The notes beneath the pieces are model-generated. The model made no database searches, was not told where the DNA came from, and saw only the letters and a program-made list of their open reading frames with translations. Made by a program: the position numbers and the translations under genes. From contig CAJQIB010000018.1 in NCBI GenBank assembly GCA_905478325.1, forward strand, positions 1 to 39,472: 39,472 nucleotides of DNA, read 5' to 3'. Source of the stretch: an uncultured Flavobacteriales bacterium. GTDB lineage: Bacteria; Bacteroidota; Bacteroidia; Flavobacteriales_D; Sanyastnellaceae. Below, piece by piece: positions 8,862 through 17,324 of this stretch (within the stretch, counting starts at the first letter, position 1; each line of letters opens with the position of its first letter).

Positions 8862-9416
8862 ATAGCTATTCGCAGAAAAAAGACCCCGTACAGGGGAAGG
8901 GTACGCCAAGAGGAGCTTCACCGGATCAATGACAAGATCACGGTAGCGGAGGTTCGATTGGTAGGTGACAACGTGGAGCCTTGTGTCATGAAGACACAAG
9001 ATGCCATTAACCTCGCCCTTGAAATGGAATTGGACTTGGTAGAAATTTCTCCCAAGGCTGAGCCACCTGTATGCCGGATCACGGAGTACAAGAAATTCTT
9101 GTACGACCAGAAGAAGAAGCAGAAAGAAATCAAAGCGAAGCAGCAAAAAGTGGTTGTTAAGGAAATCCGATTCGGACCGAATACGGATGACCATGACTTC
9201 CAGTTTAAGTTGAAGCACGCGCGAAAGTTCTTAGAAGAGGGTTCGAAGTTGAAGGCATATGTCTTCTTTCGCGGAAGGACCATCGTTTTTAAAGAACGCG
9301 GTGAGATTTTGTTGTTGAAGTTTGCACAAGAGTTGGAGGATATAGGAGTCGTTGAACAATTGCCGCGATTAGAGGGCAAGAGAATGACAATCATATTCAA
9401 TCCGAAGAAGAAATAA
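8862..9416 (+). CDS. infC: Translation initiation factor IF-3, non-canonical start codon
   Basis: IF-3 binds the 30S subunit and checks start-codon pairing. The reading frame is open from a TAA at 8847. It encodes (M)[20 protein letters not shown], then [19 protein letters not shown], which is the conserved IF-3 N-terminal domain. The second domain contains [20 protein letters not shown] and [10 protein letters not shown]. No ATG, GTG or TTG precedes the conserved N-terminus in frame; the first TTG is at 8958, inside the N domain. Candidates are ATA at 8862 and ATT at 8868, and ATA gives the MAIRR start seen in relatives. Rare start codons in infC allow IF-3 to repress its own synthesis in E. 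coli; the same is inferred here. Length about 184 residues. Confidence 0.9.
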   Translation: MAIRRKKTPYRGRVRQEELHRINDKITVAEVRLVGDNVEPCVMKTQDAINLALEMELDLVEISPKAEPPVCRITEYKKFLYDQKKKQKEIKAKQQKVVVKEIRFGPNTDDHDFQFKLKHARKFLEEGSKLKAYVFFRGRTIVFKERGEILLLKFAQELEDIGVVEQLPRLEGKRMTIIFNPKKK

Positions 9417-9434
9417 CCAAAAAAATCCGAGGCC

Positions 9435-9629
9435 ATGCCGAAGATGAAAACTAAAGGAAGCGCCAAGAAGCGTTTCAAATTTACTGGGAGTGGGAAGATC
9501 AAGCGAAAGCACGCCTTTAAGAGTCACATTTTGACGAAGAAGGGAACGAAGCAGAAGCGGAATTTGACGCACACGACGACCGTTGATAAAGCGGACGTTC
9601 GAAGCATCAAGCGCCAACTCTGTGCTTAA
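9435..9629 (+). CDS. rpmI: 50S ribosomal protein L35
   Basis: 64 residues, the standard length. The sequence begins [20 protein letters not shown] and continues [20 protein letters not shown], the typical basic L35 pattern. It lies 18 bases after infC in the conserved infC-rpmI-rplT order and is a structural component of the large ribosomal subunit. Strongly basic composition, no other domain. Confidence 0.97.
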   Translation: MPKMKTKGSAKKRFKFTGSGKIKRKHAFKSHILTKKGTKQKRNLTHTTTVDKADVRSIKRQLCA

Positions 9630-9684
9630 GCAGCATTGCCCCGATCTCACTTTTAACCATCTGGTTTTGTTAAACCCGGTATTC

Positions 9685-9722
9685 GGTATCCAAGCGTAGC
9701 CTTTGTGCTAACACCGCTTACC
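9685..9722 (+). promoter_or_regulatory. Bulged hairpin in the rpmI-rplT gap, candidate L20 leader
   Basis: Left arm GGT, then 4-base bulge ATCC, then AAGCGTAGC; loop CTTTGT; right arm GCTA, 4-base bulge ACAC, then CGCTTACC. Pairing covers GGT/ACC, AAGCG/CGCTT and TAGC/GCTA, with one 4-base bulge on each strand. It lies 16 bases before the rplT ATG, in an unusually long 109-bp gap. L20 in E. coli binds irregular stems in its mRNA; that this is an equivalent site is inference. A smaller AACC/GGTT hairpin lies at 9655-9666. Confidence 0.35.
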
Positions 9723-9738
9723 AAAAAACACAAAGAAC

Positions 9739-10083
9739 ATGCCACGTTCTAACAATGCAGTAGCGTCGAGGACACGCCGTAAAAAGGTCCTCAAAATGGC
9801 GAAAGGGTACTACGGTGCCCGTAAAAACGTCTGGACGGTCGCCAAAAACGCCGTTGAAAAAGGTTTGCTCTACGCCTACTCAGGCCGAAAGCAGCGTAAG
9901 CGTCAATTCCGCTCTTTGTGGATCTTACGAATCAATGCTGGAGCTCGTGAGCACGGCATGTCGTATAGCACATTGATGGGATCGCTTTCCAAGAAAGGAA
10001 TTGAATTGAATCGTAAAGTATTGGCTGATTTGGCCATGAACCACCCGGAGGCCTTCAAGGCTGTGGTGGACCAAGCGAAATAA
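9739..10083 (+). CDS. rplT: 50S ribosomal protein L20
   Basis: 114 residues, normal length. Opens [20 protein letters not shown] and continues [20 protein letters not shown], then [20 protein letters not shown], all diagnostic of L20. It binds 23S rRNA early in large-subunit assembly and represses its own operon in several bacteria. The gap to rpmI is 109 bases, longer than in most bacteria, and holds a structured hairpin that could mediate that control. The gene ends the operon: a rho-independent terminator follows 20 bases after the stop. Confidence 0.97.
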   Translation: MPRSNNAVASRTRRKKVLKMAKGYYGARKNVWTVAKNAVEKGLLYAYSGRKQRKRQFRSLWILRINAGAREHGMSYSTLMGSLSKKGIELNRKVLADLAMNHPEAFKAVVDQAK

Positions 10084-10103
10084 CCACCGCAAGGTGTTTC
10101 TAT

Positions 10104-10137
10104 AAAAAAAGCCGTCTCCTTTGGGGACGGCTTTTTT
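10104..10137. terminator. Bidirectional rho-independent terminator
   Basis: Stem GCCGTCTCC (10111-10119) pairs with GGGGACGGC (10123-10131), with one G-U pair and loop TTT. It is flanked by A7 on the left and T6 on the right, so it gives a U-tract on both strands. It ends the rplT operon on the plus strand and the TPR lipoprotein gene on the minus strand. Confidence 0.92.
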
Positions 10138-10166
10138 ACTTCAACATATTTTGGACTCAGTAGCGT

Positions 10167-11192
10167 TCAATTCAAAGCGCTAAGAGCTCGTTCTTTTGCT
10201 TTCGCAGCCGCAGTGTAATCAGGCTTAAGTCGCAAAGCTTCTGTGTAGTCGTCCAAGGCACGTTGGATCTGCCCCATGCTCTCCAAGGACAATCCTCGGT
10301 TGTAAAAAGCTTGGTGATAATACGGCAACCGTTCAATGGCTTCGCCAAACCAGAATGCGGCACTATCATAGGCTTGCAGGTACTCCAAATGAATGAATCC
10401 CTGGTTGTACGATGCCGTCGCATTTTGAGAATCCAATTCCAAAATTTTCTGATACAGCTTGAGCGCTTCTTGATAACGACCGGAATCTTGAAGAAAGATG
10501 GCCAAATTGTAGTGCGGCTCGACGGCATTTGGTCGCAACTCCATGGCAGATCGGTAGTACTCCTCGGCTAACGGGTCCTGTTGACTTGCTAAGAAAATGC
10601 CGAGTGTGATGAAGCCGTCAAAGAAATTAGGATTTACTTCAACCGCTGTTTGATATGAACTTTGGGCCTTTTCAAGGGCTCCTGTAGCTTCATAGATACG
10701 TCCCTTCATCCAGTATGCTTCGTGCAGCTGGTCGTCTACTCGGAGTGCACTATTGAGCCAATCAAAAGCATCTTCATATTGATTGAGATGAATGGCAAAT
10801 TCTGCTCGTCGCATTAAGCAGGCCACATCATCCGGAAATCGTTCAAGGCAGTTTTCGAGCTTGTCCAAACAAGGTTCGAATTGTCGAAGTTGGTACAGCA
10901 CTTCGGCTTGCATTTCCCAGGCGGGTGCATAATTAGAATCGGCGCGCAATGCGAGATCCCAATCTGCGATGGCGCCAGTGGCGTCCCCGTTTTTGAGTTT
11001 GAACTCAGCCCGTGCAGCATAGGCTTTTGGATCCTGTGGGTTATTCAGAATCAAGTCACGGATAGAGTCCGACTCAGACAGCTCGCGCTCTGGATTGAGC
11101 GGAGTCGTCTGATCAGAATGCTTACATCCCAGAAATAAAAGGGAACAAGCGAATGCAATCGCCGGTACAATATCCCGACAGGTCTGTGTCAT
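10167..11192 (-). CDS. TPR-repeat lipoprotein downstream of recA
   Basis: 341 residues. The N-terminus is a lipoprotein signal: a hydrophobic stretch ending LLFLGC with lipidated Cys23, so it is predicted to be membrane-anchored in the periplasm or at the outer membrane. The rest is a series of TPR units, for example [40 protein letters not shown] and [20 protein letters not shown], about eight in all. TPR arrays bind partner proteins; no enzyme domain is present, so the partner is unknown. Its ATG overlaps the recA stop (ATGA), a strange pairing of a cytoplasmic recombinase with an envelope lipoprotein. The shared terminator at 10104-10137 closes the transcript. Confidence 0.8.
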   Translation of the reverse strand: MTQTCRDIVPAIAFACSLLFLGCKHSDQTTPLNPERELSESDSIRDLILNNPQDPKAYAARAEFKLKNGDATGAIADWDLALRADSNYAPAWEMQAEVLYQLRQFEPCLDKLENCLERFPDDVACLMRRAEFAIHLNQYEDAFDWLNSALRVDDQLHEAYWMKGRIYEATGALEKAQSSYQTAVEVNPNFFDGFITLGIFLASQQDPLAEEYYRSAMELRPNAVEPHYNLAIFLQDSGRYQEALKLYQKILELDSQNATASYNQGFIHLEYLQAYDSAAFWFGEAIERLPYYHQAFYNRGLSLESMGQIQRALDDYTEALRLKPDYTAAAKAKERALSALN

Positions 11193-12223
11193 GCCTCAAC
11201 AGCTTCTTCAACGAGAGCTGGATCAGCAACAGGCCCAGCAATGGCTTGCTTGATGAGTCCTTCAAGTTCCTCCATCAATTCTTGGTTGTCCTCAAGCAAA
11301 TGACGCACGGCATCTCTTCCCTGTCCTAACTTGGTTTCCCCATAGCTGAACCACGATCCGGCCTTCTTAATGATATTCATCTCGACGCCCAAATCAATGA
11401 TTTCTCCAGACTTGGAAATGCCCTTTCCATAGAGGATGTCAAACTCAGCTCTTCGGAAGGGTGGAGCCACTTTGTTTTTGACCACCTTGACTTTCGTTCG
11501 GTTTCCAAGAACCACATCACCATCCTTAATCTGCGTAGACCGACGGATGTCCAAACGAACGGATGCATAGAATTTCAAAGCATTTCCACCGGATGTTGTT
11601 TCCGGGTTTCCGAACATCACTCCAATTTTCTCTCGCAATTGGTTGATGAAGATGCAGGAGCATCCTGTTTTGGAAATGGAACCGGTCAATTTTCTGAGGG
11701 CTTTCGACATCAGGCGAGCTTGCAAGCCAACCGATGAATCGCCCATTTCACCCTCAATTTCAGCGCGGGGTGTCAAAGCTGCAACCGAGTCGATGACGAT
11801 CAAGTCGATGGCGCCAGAGCGAATCAAATTGTCTGCAATTTCAAGAGCTTGTTCCCCGTTGTCCGGTTGCGAAATCAACAGATTCTCTGTGTCAACACCT
11901 AAGTTTTCGGCGTAGTACTTATCAAAGGCGTGCTCGGCATCGATGAAGGCACAAATGCCTCCTTGCTTTTGAGCCTGCGCAATGGCGTGAATGGCCAGAG
12001 TAGTTTTCCCGGAGCTCTCAGGACCGTAGATTTCGACCACCCGACCGCGCGGGTAGCCTTGAATGCCCAATGCGAGATCCAGGGTCAACGAGCCTGAGGG
12101 GATGGATTCGATGGCTTCTACAGGCTCATCGCCTAATTTCATCACGGCTCCTTTGCCGTAGGTTTTGTCCATGCGGTCCAATGTCAATTGAAGCGCCTTG
12201 AGTTTTTGTGCGTCTGCAGCCAT
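11189..12223 (-). CDS. recA: DNA recombinase RecA
   Basis: 344 residues, normal length. Forms a nucleoprotein filament on single-stranded DNA, catalyses strand exchange and promotes LexA-type cleavage. Visible motifs: Walker A GPESSGKT (67-74), Walker [11 protein letters not shown], the L1/L2 loop region with [20 protein letters not shown], and [14 protein letters not shown]. The N-terminus is [20 protein letters not shown], standard for RecA. The 104-bp gap to bcp suggests its own promoter; TACCTTCG at 12240-12247 (minus) is one mismatch from the -7 consensus. I see no LexA-like operator, but have no consensus for this lineage. Followed directly by a TPR lipoprotein. Confidence 0.98.
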   Translation of the reverse strand: MAADAQKLKALQLTLDRMDKTYGKGAVMKLGDEPVEAIESIPSGSLTLDLALGIQGYPRGRVVEIYGPESSGKTTLAIHAIAQAQKQGGICAFIDAEHAFDKYYAENLGVDTENLLISQPDNGEQALEIADNLIRSGAIDLIVIDSVAALTPRAEIEGEMGDSSVGLQARLMSKALRKLTGSISKTGCSCIFINQLREKIGVMFGNPETTSGGNALKFYASVRLDIRRSTQIKDGDVVLGNRTKVKVVKNKVAPPFRRAEFDILYGKGISKSGEIIDLGVEMNIIKKAGSWFSYGETKLGQGRDAVRHLLEDNQELMEELEGLIKQAIAGPVADPALVEEAVEA

Positions 12224-12327
12224 TTTTTCTTGTTTAGGACGAAGGTATCTACCCTACATCGTAATGAACTTACGGAGTGAATGGTTTTTTGTCAACGAAG
12301 AACCTTGTTTTGTTCGCGTCGGAGCCT

Positions 12328-12804
12328 TCAGAGGCCAAACCCAGCGATAACTTCTGCGGCGTGATCCTTCGTTTTTGGTTTGAGGATAACGGTGACAATG
12401 TGTCCTTGCTCGTCGATGAGGAAGGTAGTGCGATGTGTGCCTTCGTATTCCTTTCCCATGAATTTTTTGAGCCCCCACACCCCAAAGGCTTCGTGCAGGC
12501 TCAAATCTTCATCACACGCCAAATCAAAAGGAATGCCATACTTGGTCATGAACTTCACGTGTTTCGCCGCTGGGTCAGGGCTCACGCCCAAAACGCGGAT
12601 ACCGGCTTCCGCCAAGGTCCCATGGTGTTCCGTTAAATTGCAAGCCTGCGCAGTACAGCCGGGAGTCATATCGCGAGGATAGAAATACAAGGCCAATTTA
12701 GAGCCTGCGTAATCGGATAAACTCCGTGTGCTACCATCTTGGATGGTGGTTTGAAAGGCGGGTGCAGCGGATTGGGCTGCAAGGGGGGAAGCGATTTTGT
12801 GCAT
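12328..12804 (-). CDS. bcp: Thioredoxin-dependent thiol peroxidase (Bcp/PrxQ)
   Basis: 158 residues. Peroxiredoxin of the AhpC-TSA superfamily that reduces peroxides with a Cys pair recycled by thioredoxin. The active site is YPRDMTPGCTAQACN, giving peroxidatic Cys50 and resolving Cys55 at the four-residue spacing typical of PrxQ. Further family segments are GVSPDPAAKHVKFMTKYGIP and TFLIDEQGHIV. No signal peptide is visible, so it is cytoplasmic. It is transcribed in the same direction as recA with a 104-bp gap. TAAAATTG lies upstream as a one-mismatch -7 box. Confidence 0.93.
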   Translation of the reverse strand: MHKIASPLAAQSAAPAFQTTIQDGSTRSLSDYAGSKLALYFYPRDMTPGCTAQACNLTEHHGTLAEAGIRVLGVSPDPAAKHVKFMTKYGIPFDLACDEDLSLHEAFGVWGLKKFMGKEYEGTHRTTFLIDEQGHIVTVILKPKTKDHAAEVIAGFGL

Positions 12805-12876
12805 GAAATAGAAACACTTGGATTAACTGCAAGTTCGGTGCTACTCTCTGCAATTTTATGCCCAATTTGCTAACGC

Positions 12877-15378
12877 ATGTCAGTCGAGTTCAAATATGTC
12901 GATGTGGTCCTTCCACTTCCCTTGCCTAAGTTGCTGACTTACAGTTTGGAGGGTGTCTTAAATCCGGTGAAATTCGGGATGCGCGTAGTGGTGCAAGTGG
13001 GGACAAAAAAACGTTACACAGCGATCGTTTGGCGCGTTCACAACGATGCTCCGCTGGTTTACGATGCACGTCCCATAGAATCTGTAGTGGATGAATATCC
13101 CGTGGTGGTTGAATTGCAACGCTCTTTATGGGATTGGATGTCCTCGCATTACATGTGTTCTCGAGGCGAGGTGATGGCTGCGGCTTTGCCTGCAGGTTTA
13201 AAGTTGAGCAGTCAAACCCGTTTGGTTTTGCATCCTGACCGGGACCCTTTGGCCGAGCGGATGTTAACGGATTCAGATGCTGCAGCAGGACTTCTTTTTG
13301 AGGCTGTTTTAGCGCAAGGGGGCCTAACAGTTCAGGATGCTGCAAAATTGTTGCAAGTGCAGTCTCCGCAACGAGCGATTAATCGATTGGTGGATGCGGG
13401 GTTGGTCCTTACTGAGGAAGAGTTGAAAGAGCGCTATCGCCCGAGGATGGAACGCGTCGTGGAGTTGGCTCCTGATTTTCAAGATGAAGCCACGGTGCAG
13501 TCAATGCTTGATATGTTGGAAAAACGGGCGCCCAAGCAGGCTGAAGCACTCATGGGTTATTTGTCGGAAGCACCTATTTGGGGTGCGTTGGTTGCCGAGA
13601 AGTCCTTGCTGAAGAGACTTGGTGCTGGAACAGAGATTTTTCGGAAATTGGAGGAGCGCGGTGTTTTTCGGCGTTCCAAGCGTCCTGAATTGGCGACAAG
13701 CCCTGTTCTGCCGGGCCAGAATCAGTCGCTCCCCATCCTCAGCCCTGCACAAAAAAAAGCGTATGATGCACTCGTCCAAAGTCGAGACGCAAAACGCTTA
13801 GCGCTGCTCCATGGGGTGACAGGGTCCGGCAAGACGGAATTGTACATTCATTTAATTGCGGATGCCCTGGAAGCAGGAGGGCAGGTGCTTTTCTTGGTGC
13901 CTGAAATTGCTTTGACCACCCAGCTAATTCAACGGCTTGAGTTGTATTTCGGGGCTTATATGAGTGTGTATCACAGTCGTTTTACGACCCGAGAACGCAC
14001 GGAAACGTGGCTTGACGTATTGGGAGCTCCATTGCACAAAAAGCGCAACCCGAAGGGAGGCCGTTTGGTGGTCGGACCGCGTTCTGCAATTTTCTTGCCT
14101 TTTACCGCATTGAAATTGGTTTTGGTAGATGAGGAGCATGAAGGGAGTTTCAAACAGCAAGATCCTGCTCCGCGCTACCAAGCGCGCGATGTTGCTATGT
14201 GGCTGGCTCAAAAGGCAGGTGCATTTGCGGTGCTTGGCTCTGCGACACCTTCGGTGGAGACGCACTGGCTTGCGGAACAAGGAAAGTTGGACCGCGTTGA
14301 TCTAACAGAACGGTTTGGAGGAGCACAGCTTCCAGAAATCTGGTGTGCTGATCTGAGAAAGGCACATCGTCAGCGCGCGATGTTTGGTCACTTTTCGCGC
14401 GAGCTTAAATTGGAAATTGAGGATGTTCTGAAATTGGGTAAACAGGTTATTCTGTTTCAAAATAGACGAGGATATGCTCCGATGTGGCAGTGCGCGACAT
14501 GCGCATGGATGCCCGGGTGCGAACGCTGCGATGTTCCGCTGACGCACCACAAATGGAAAAATGAACTGCATTGTCACCACTGCGGATACATGGAAAATCC
14601 TCCGCCCAAAACATGTGTGTCATGCGGAAAAGCCACAATGGAACCCAAGGGCTTAGGGACAGAGCGGATTGAAGAAGAGTTAAAGGAACATTTCCCTCAA
14701 GCACGTGTGGCCCGAATGGATTGGGATACCACACGGAGTAAGCACGGCCATGAACGCTTGGTACGGGCCTTTGCCAATCAAGACTACGATATTCTGGTAG
14801 GTACGCAAATGGTGACCAAGGGATTGGATTTTGCACATGTGCGCTTGGTGGGCGTTTTGAATGCTGATCGCATGCTGAGTTTTCCCGATTTCAGGTCGTT
14901 TGAACGGTCTTTTCAAATGCTCACGCAAGTAGCGGGACGAGCAGGCCGAACAGGTGAAAGAGGCAAAGTGATTTTGCAGACTTTCAATCCAGAGCACTGG
15001 GTCTTAAACAAGGTCATGGAACACGATTACCACGGCTTAGTGAAGCAAGAACTCTTGGAACGGAAGAATTATAAATACCCGCCATTTGACCGCTTGATTC
15101 GAATTACCCTGAGGCATTCCGATGCAAATCGTTTGGAGGCTGCGGCGGAGGTGTTGGCTTTGCGGCTGCGTCAGCGATTTGCGGAAAGGACAATCGGGCC
15201 AGAAACACCCGTGCTCAGTCGAATCAATGATTTACACCACCGCATCATCTTGTTGAAATTCGAACGTTCCCTCGCTCCAGCGAGTTACAAAACGCTTCTC
15301 GGAGAAGATGTCTTTTCCTTTCAGTCAGATGACCGATTTAAGCGAATCCGGATCACAGTTGACGTAGACCCGGTTTGA
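12877..15378 (+). CDS. priA: Primosomal protein N' (replication restart helicase PriA)
   Basis: 833 residues. 3'-5' DNA helicase that reloads the replisome at stalled forks. The N-terminal DNA-binding domain starts VDVVLPLPLPKLLTYSL. The helicase core has Walker A GVTGSGKT (313-320), Walker B with DEEH (418-421), and GSATPS. A zinc-binding domain with four CxxC pairs (about 539-586: CATC, CERC, CHHC, CVSC) is complete. The second RecA lobe contains LVGTQMVTKGLDFA and QVAGRAGR. The C-terminal domain continues to the end. Its 3' end overlaps the convergent secreted-protein gene by 26 bases. Confidence 0.96.
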   Translation: MSVEFKYVDVVLPLPLPKLLTYSLEGVLNPVKFGMRVVVQVGTKKRYTAIVWRVHNDAPLVYDARPIESVVDEYPVVVELQRSLWDWMSSHYMCSRGEVMAAALPAGLKLSSQTRLVLHPDRDPLAERMLTDSDAAAGLLFEAVLAQGGLTVQDAAKLLQVQSPQRAINRLVDAGLVLTEEELKERYRPRMERVVELAPDFQDEATVQSMLDMLEKRAPKQAEALMGYLSEAPIWGALVAEKSLLKRLGAGTEIFRKLEERGVFRRSKRPELATSPVLPGQNQSLPILSPAQKKAYDALVQSRDAKRLALLHGVTGSGKTELYIHLIADALEAGGQVLFLVPEIALTTQLIQRLELYFGAYMSVYHSRFTTRERTETWLDVLGAPLHKKRNPKGGRLVVGPRSAIFLPFTALKLVLVDEEHEGSFKQQDPAPRYQARDVAMWLAQKAGAFAVLGSATPSVETHWLAEQGKLDRVDLTERFGGAQLPEIWCADLRKAHRQRAMFGHFSRELKLEIEDVLKLGKQVILFQNRRGYAPMWQCATCAWMPGCERCDVPLTHHKWKNELHCHHCGYMENPPPKTCVSCGKATMEPKGLGTERIEEELKEHFPQARVARMDWDTTRSKHGHERLVRAFANQDYDILVGTQMVTKGLDFAHVRLVGVLNADRMLSFPDFRSFERSFQMLTQVAGRAGRTGERGKVILQTFNPEHWVLNKVMEHDYHGLVKQELLERKNYKYPPFDRLIRITLRHSDANRLEAAAEVLALRLRQRFAERTIGPETPVLSRINDLHHRIILLKFERSLAPASYKTLLGEDVFSFQSDDRFKRIRITVDVDPV

Positions 15379-16432
15379 TGGAATGCTGTGTCCCTGAGGG
15401 AGAGATGAACGTCCAGATGCAAGGCGTCGTTTGACTCCATCCAATGCGATCGATTCCAACTTGAGTCGGTGCACCTGGAAGAGAAATCTGAAATTCATTC
15501 AGTTTTTTCCCGGCCAAGTCAAAGGCTGTGCCATACCACAGACCGGCCTGTTGACAAGCGAGCGTCAACTGTCGACCATCCCATTGCACCGATTCCATGA
15601 AGGAAGGGGTTTCAATCAATTCACTGGTGTCTCCGAAGTAATGAAATGAGGGCGTTCCGTTTCCACTATTGGCTACACCAAGGGTGTCTGTTTGTGTCGC
15701 ATAGCTGATATCCGCAGGATTAGCGAGTCCACTGCCAGCACCTTGAACGGCCACTTCCGAAGTGCTAAAGTCATTGGAGTATTTGGTGATGCGCGCTGGA
15801 GACCATGAGCTGACGTAAAAATTTCCATCGGCATCCATGTCGATGCCATCCAAGTTGCCGATCCCCGAACCATTGACGAGGGTTGTGAGTTCCCCAGAAT
15901 CCAAATCAGCAGCGAGTATAGAAGCGTTGTTGCCCCAATTGACAATGATTGCACGGTTGTTGGCTTCATCGATCACGACGCCATTGGGTGTTGTGCCTGT
16001 AGTTGAAACCAGAACTTCCGAGCTCATATTGGCAGGGTCTGCGATGAGCACGCGGTGGATTCGTCCCGTTGAGAAATCACTCACGATCACTTCACCGGAC
16101 CGGCTGCCCATACCGTTGAGAAAGCTAGCTCCAGAAATGGACAAAGCTCCCAGTGCATCTCCGGATTCTAAATCATAGGCTCGGACGATGTTGTTGCCAA
16201 TGGCGATGAGCATTCCGTCCACGACCTCCATTCCATGCGTTGCTGTAGCTGTTCCGAAATAGGAGTAGGAGACACCCCCATTGCTTGTTTCGAGTAAGCT
16301 CGTCCCATTGGAAATGAACCAGCGGTTCTCGGTCGGGTCATACTCAGCGGCTTCAATGTTGCCTGGCGTTTGAGCAAAACCAACAGTAGCAATGAGAATC
16401 AAGAGGGGTGCAAGGGCCGTAATGTGTTTCAT
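15353..16432 (-). CDS. Secreted beta-propeller (SMP-30/NHL-like) protein with T9SS-like tail
   Basis: 359 residues with a cleavable signal (MKHITALAPLLILIATVGFA). The body is a run of four-stranded repeats, for example GNLDGIDMDADGNFYVSSWS and NRAIIVNWGNNA, typical of SMP-30/gluconolactonase or NHL-type propellers, which bind sugars or metals; no catalytic set is confirmed. The last 55 residues (FDLAGKKL at 304-311, GIDRIGW, then SPSGTQHSIKPGL) look like a divergent T9SS type A sorting domain, which would place it outside the cell. That is my reading of the pattern, not a match. The gene is convergent with priA and overlaps its 3' end by 26 bases. Upstream, 16433-16658 contains no gene that I can support. 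Confidence 0.6.
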   Translation of the reverse strand: MKHITALAPLLILIATVGFAQTPGNIEAAEYDPTENRWFISNGTSLLETSNGGVSYSYFGTATATHGMEVVDGMLIAIGNNIVRAYDLESGDALGALSISGASFLNGMGSRSGEVIVSDFSTGRIHRVLIADPANMSSEVLVSTTGTTPNGVVIDEANNRAIIVNWGNNASILAADLDSGELTTLVNGSGIGNLDGIDMDADGNFYVSSWSPARITKYSNDFSTSEVAVQGAGSGLANPADISYATQTDTLGVANSGNGTPSFHYFGDTSELIETPSFMESVQWDGRQLTLACQQAGLWYGTAFDLAGKKLNEFQISLPGAPTQVGIDRIGWSQTTPCIWTFISPSGTQHSIKPGLRQL

Positions 16433-16658
16433 GTCAGGAAGATTGATTTCGCGAAGTTAGGGGTCTTTTCAGCCGACTGCTGCGTTGTTCTCTCAGTTGT
16501 TCTAACCGGGAGCTTTCAATACAAGCAAAGACGTCAGTTTGTCGGCGCCGAAAGCCGTAGAAAGCGTCTTTTTTTTCGCCCTGTATCTGTCCATTTTAGA
16601 ATGAAAATGCAATGTGGCATGAACACCAGGGGATGTCAGGCTTACTCAATGCTCAAAA

Positions 16659-17324
16659 TCAACGGCCTCCAAATATGGAGCTGCCGACTCGGATCATGGT
16701 AGACCCTTCATCGATGGCGATTCTCCAATCTCCGCTCATGCCCATGGAAAGTGTGTCCCAAGAGGGGTTCGAATCAAGCAATGATTCGTACAAGAGACGG
16801 AGTCCTTTAAACTCACGTGCGACTTGTTGGTGGTCAGGGGTGAAGGTGGCCATGCCCATGAGTCCTCGTATTCTTACATGTTCAAGACCAGCCAACGCAT
16901 TGCCTTCGATGAAGCGCGTCAGGTCGGGAGCTTGCCATCCGAATTTCATATCTTCTTGAGCAATGTGTACTTGCAATAGGGCATCGACTGTTCTCCCGTG
17001 GTTCTTGGCCCTCCGATCGATTTCTACCAATAGACGTTCGCTGTCTACAGCGTGAATCAAGTGAACGAACGGCACAATGGCCTTGACTTTATTGGTTTGT
17101 AAGTGCCCAATTTGATGCCAACGAATGGATTTTGGAAGTGCCGCTTCTTTTTCTTGCAATTCCTGCACGCGATTCTCACCAAAGTCCAGTTGATCAGCCT
17201 CCATGGCGTCTTGAATGGATGCGTTGGGTTTTGTTTTGCTCACTGCAACGAGTGTGACTTCTGGTGGGAGTTCTTCTCGAATGGACACGATGCGGTCCGC
17301 GATTGAAGGGTTAGAATCACTCAT
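16659..17324 (-). CDS. yggS: YggS/PROSC-family PLP homeostasis protein
   Basis: 221 residues, normal for the family. Single-domain TIM-barrel protein that binds pyridoxal 5'-phosphate and buffers cellular PLP without known enzyme activity. The PLP lysine is K30 in VAVSKTKP. Other marks are DFGENRVQEL, RWHQIGHLQTNKVK and the C-terminal LSMGMSGDWRIAIDEGSTMI followed by RVGSSIFG. It overlaps the stop of the DUF1015 gene (ATGA) and is the last gene of a serine cluster whose serC enzyme itself uses PLP. No terminator with a clear U-tract was seen after it. Confidence 0.94.
   Translation of the reverse strand: MSDSNPSIADRIVSIREELPPEVTLVAVSKTKPNASIQDAMEADQLDFGENRVQELQEKEAALPKSIRWHQIGHLQTNKVKAIVPFVHLIHAVDSERLLVEIDRRAKNHGRTVDALLQVHIAQEDMKFGWQAPDLTRFIEGNALAGLEHVRIRGLMGMATFTPDHQQVAREFKGLRLLYESLLDSNPSWDTLSMGMSGDWRIAIDEGSTMIRVGSSIFGGR

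Noticed and set aside
12240-12247. TACCTTCG upstream of recA as a promoter
   Set aside because: One mismatch from TAnnTTTG and no -33 TTTG at the right spacing; similar TAnnTTCG strings occur before moxR and the beta-propeller gene. Too weak to call.
16433-16658. Possible gene in the 226-bp gap upstream of the beta-propeller gene
   Set aside because: No frame with a recognisable product, no tRNA-like fold, no convincing terminator. Probably promoter and leader sequence.
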